A stretch of 64,000 bases of DNA from Sulfurovum xiamenensis (GTDB lineage: Bacteria > Campylobacterota > Campylobacteria > Campylobacterales > Sulfurovaceae). The DNA is taken from positions 372,001 through 436,000 of the forward strand of contig NZ_JAQIBC010000001.1 in NCBI RefSeq assembly GCF_030347995.1, in the 5' to 3' direction. Below, one piece after another: positions 62,805-64,000 of the stretch. The notes under the pieces were generated by a model. The model worked only from the letters and a program-made list of their open reading frames with translations. It had not been told where the DNA came from and did no database searches. Within the stretch, counting starts at the first letter, position 1. Each line of letters begins with the position of its first letter. Both the position numbers and the translations under genes were made by a program.

Positions 62805-64000
62805 CTACACGATTCTTTCTGCCAATTGTTCCGGCAATATCCCCAAGGACTCTTCTACCAACTTAGTATTACCATGTGTAATAAATGCATCAGGATACTC
62901 GAATGTTGTCAAGGCTACATCTTGTACCTTGTGTTGGCTTAAAAGTTCCAAGATCGCTGAACCTACACCACCTTGTGCTGCAGAATCAGAAAACACAAAC
63001 CATTTTTTGTACTGCGTACTCAATCGTAAAAGCATCTCCTCATCCAACGGCTTTACAAAACGAAGATCCAATATAGCAGGGTTTACTTCAACCAATTCAG
63101 CCACCTTTTGAGCACGTCCGACACCATTACCATACCCGATAAAGAGTATCTCTTCACCCTCTTTGAGCAACACAGACTTTCCTAACTCATAGGCTGGACT
63201 CTCTGTGTCTTCTGCCAAAAATGCCCCTCTAGGGTATCTAAAAGCACAAGGATGGTCATACTCTTTGGCAAATCTCATACAATGTTTCATCGTTGTTTCA
63301 TTGTAGGGTGCCAGCAGTGTCATATTAGGAATGCTTCTTAAATAAGAAATATCAAAAGCACCCTGATGTGTCTCTCCATCCTCTCCTACAATACCTGCTC
63401 TGTCCAGCGCAAAAGCGACACCTATATCCATCAGTGCTATATCGTGGATGACCTGGTCATATCCACGTTGCAAGAATGTGGAGTAGATCGTACAAAATGG
63501 TTTAAACCCTTCTTTTGCCAATGGACCCATAGAAGTCACAGCATGCTGCTCTGCTATCGCAACGTCCCAAAAACGTTCAGGGTATTTTTTAATGGCCGCA
63601 CTTAAACCTGTACCGCTTGGCATAGCAGCTGTCACACCTACCACTTTGTCATCTTCATCTGCAAGTTCTACCAAGGTGTCTGCAAAAATAGCAGTTGCTG
63701 CCTTAGCCGCCCCTGCTTTTTTAGGTGCTTCACCTGTTTTAAGATCAAAAGCACTGACCCCGTGCCAATGCTCTTTTGTACCCTCGGCTATCTCATACCC
63801 TTTCCCTTTGGTGGTCTGTGCATGGATAAGCACCGGTTTACCCAGTGCTTTAGCTACTTCCATCGTCTCTATAAGAGATTCAATGTCATGTCCGTCTACG
63901 GGTCCAATGTATTCAATACCCATCTCTTCAAATATAATACCCGGCGTGATAAGCTTAAAAGACTCTTCAAACCTCTTTGCCATATAGGTCGCACCCTCAG
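62805..64000 (-). CDS. dxs: 1-deoxy-D-xylulose-5-phosphate synthase, C-terminal part (start outside window)
   Basis: The frame continues past the window edge (EGATYMAKRFEES), so the ATG at 63983 is internal. About 398 C-terminal residues of the usual ~620 are seen: YIGPVDGHDIESLIETM, the Pyr domain with VAIAEQHAVTSMGPLAKEG, VAFALDRAGIVGEDGETHQGAFDISYLRSIPN, and the transketolase C-terminal domain. Joins pyruvate and GAP to DXP, first step of the MEP isoprenoid pathway, with TPP. The missing part holds the TPP-binding domain. Confidence 0.96.
   Translation of the reverse strand, partial: EGATYMAKRFEESFKLITPGIIFEEMGIEYIGPVDGHDIESLIETMEVAKALGKPVLIHAQTTKGKGYEIAEGTKEHWHGVSAFDLKTGEAPKKAGAAKAATAIFADTLVELADEDDKVVGVTAAMPSGTGLSAAIKKYPERFWDVAIAEQHAVTSMGPLAKEGFKPFCTIYSTFLQRGYDQVIHDIALMDIGVAFALDRAGIVGEDGETHQGAFDISYLRSIPNMTLLAPYNETTMKHCMRFAKEYDHPCAFRYPRGAFLAEDTESPAYELGKSVLLKEGEEILFIGYGNGVGRAQKVAELVEVNPAILDLRFVKPLDEEMLLRLSTQYKKWFVFSDSAAQGGVGSAILELLSQHKVQDVALTTFEYPDAFITHGNTKLVEESLGILPEQLAERIV

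Overview
The window looks like a chromosomal segment of a Campylobacterota (epsilonproteobacterial) bacterium, most like a Sulfurovum/Sulfurimonas-type relative. The evidence is: an HsrA-type orphan response regulator (HP1043/Cj0355c family) whose receiver lacks the phospho-acceptor Asp, followed by a YfhL-type ferredoxin and Ppx/GppA; a run bamA-tyrA-(bat, mfd block)-M23 peptidase-lpxC-tsaB-thrB-ylxR-infB-rbfA-rimP-ribD resembling the Campylobacter arrangement as I remember it; and fabH-plsX-rpmF-yceD-ndk-fdxA-metK. No database search was possible, so the taxon is an inference.

Layout. 1-18.6 kb is an accessory-rich stretch: two hemerythrins, a small secreted protein, a signal-peptidase paralogue, a WD-repeat-like exported protein lying between two copies of the serS 3' end, serS, a TPR protein, a MacA/MacB-type efflux system, a superoxide reductase-like protein, a decayed mntP, a double CDGSH protein, tRNA-fMet, cold shock protein, a periplasmic rhodanese, a MOSC protein, tRNA-Met and groESL. 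Several gene relics and two partial duplications (serS 3' end; tRNA-Met) mark old integration events. 18.6-34 kb is a mainly minus-strand housekeeping block (EAL protein, xseA, ubiE, ribD, rimP, rbfA, infB, ylxR, thrB, tsaB, lpxC, M23 peptidase, DHH phosphoesterase, nadC, nadA). 34.1-37.9 kb is plus-strand (plsY, folB, hsrA, fdxB, ppx). 38-54.8 kb is minus-strand except tyrA: bamA, the seven-gene MoxR/DUF58/Bat operon, mfd, folC, lptE, leuS. 55-64 kb carries dnaX (plus), then ymdB-like, fabH, plsX, rpmF, yceD, ndk, fdxA, metK and the C-terminal part of dxs on the minus strand.

How genes work together. fabH, plsX and plsY feed fatty acids into phospholipid; lpxC, lptE and bamA build the outer membrane; rimP, rbfA, infB and ylxR are a ribosome/translation cluster; nadA and nadC make NAD; ribD, folB, folC, ubiE and dxs make cofactors and isoprenoid precursors. 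The Bat operon, hemerythrins, superoxide reductase-like protein, ferredoxins and HsrA fit a microaerophile that handles oxygen stress.

Most notable observations: (1) a displaced serS 3' end about 84% identical to the real one but with almost only synonymous changes, bracketing a ~1.8 kb insert with an integrase-like N-terminal scrap at the junction; (2) a decayed tRNA-Met 3' copy 3.85 kb from the intact tRNA; (3) an initiator tRNA with a G-U pair in the three-GC anticodon stem and a T-T mismatch in the T stem, with a 58-codon HTH-like ORF directly behind it; (4) a small membrane-protein ORF with an in-frame amber codon; (5) an A9 run in dnaX where both slipped frames stop at once; (6) a TTTAAA-N5-TTTAAA direct repeat at the hsrA promoter. 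I saw no CRISPR array, rRNA, intact transposase, intact integrase or obvious novel defence system.
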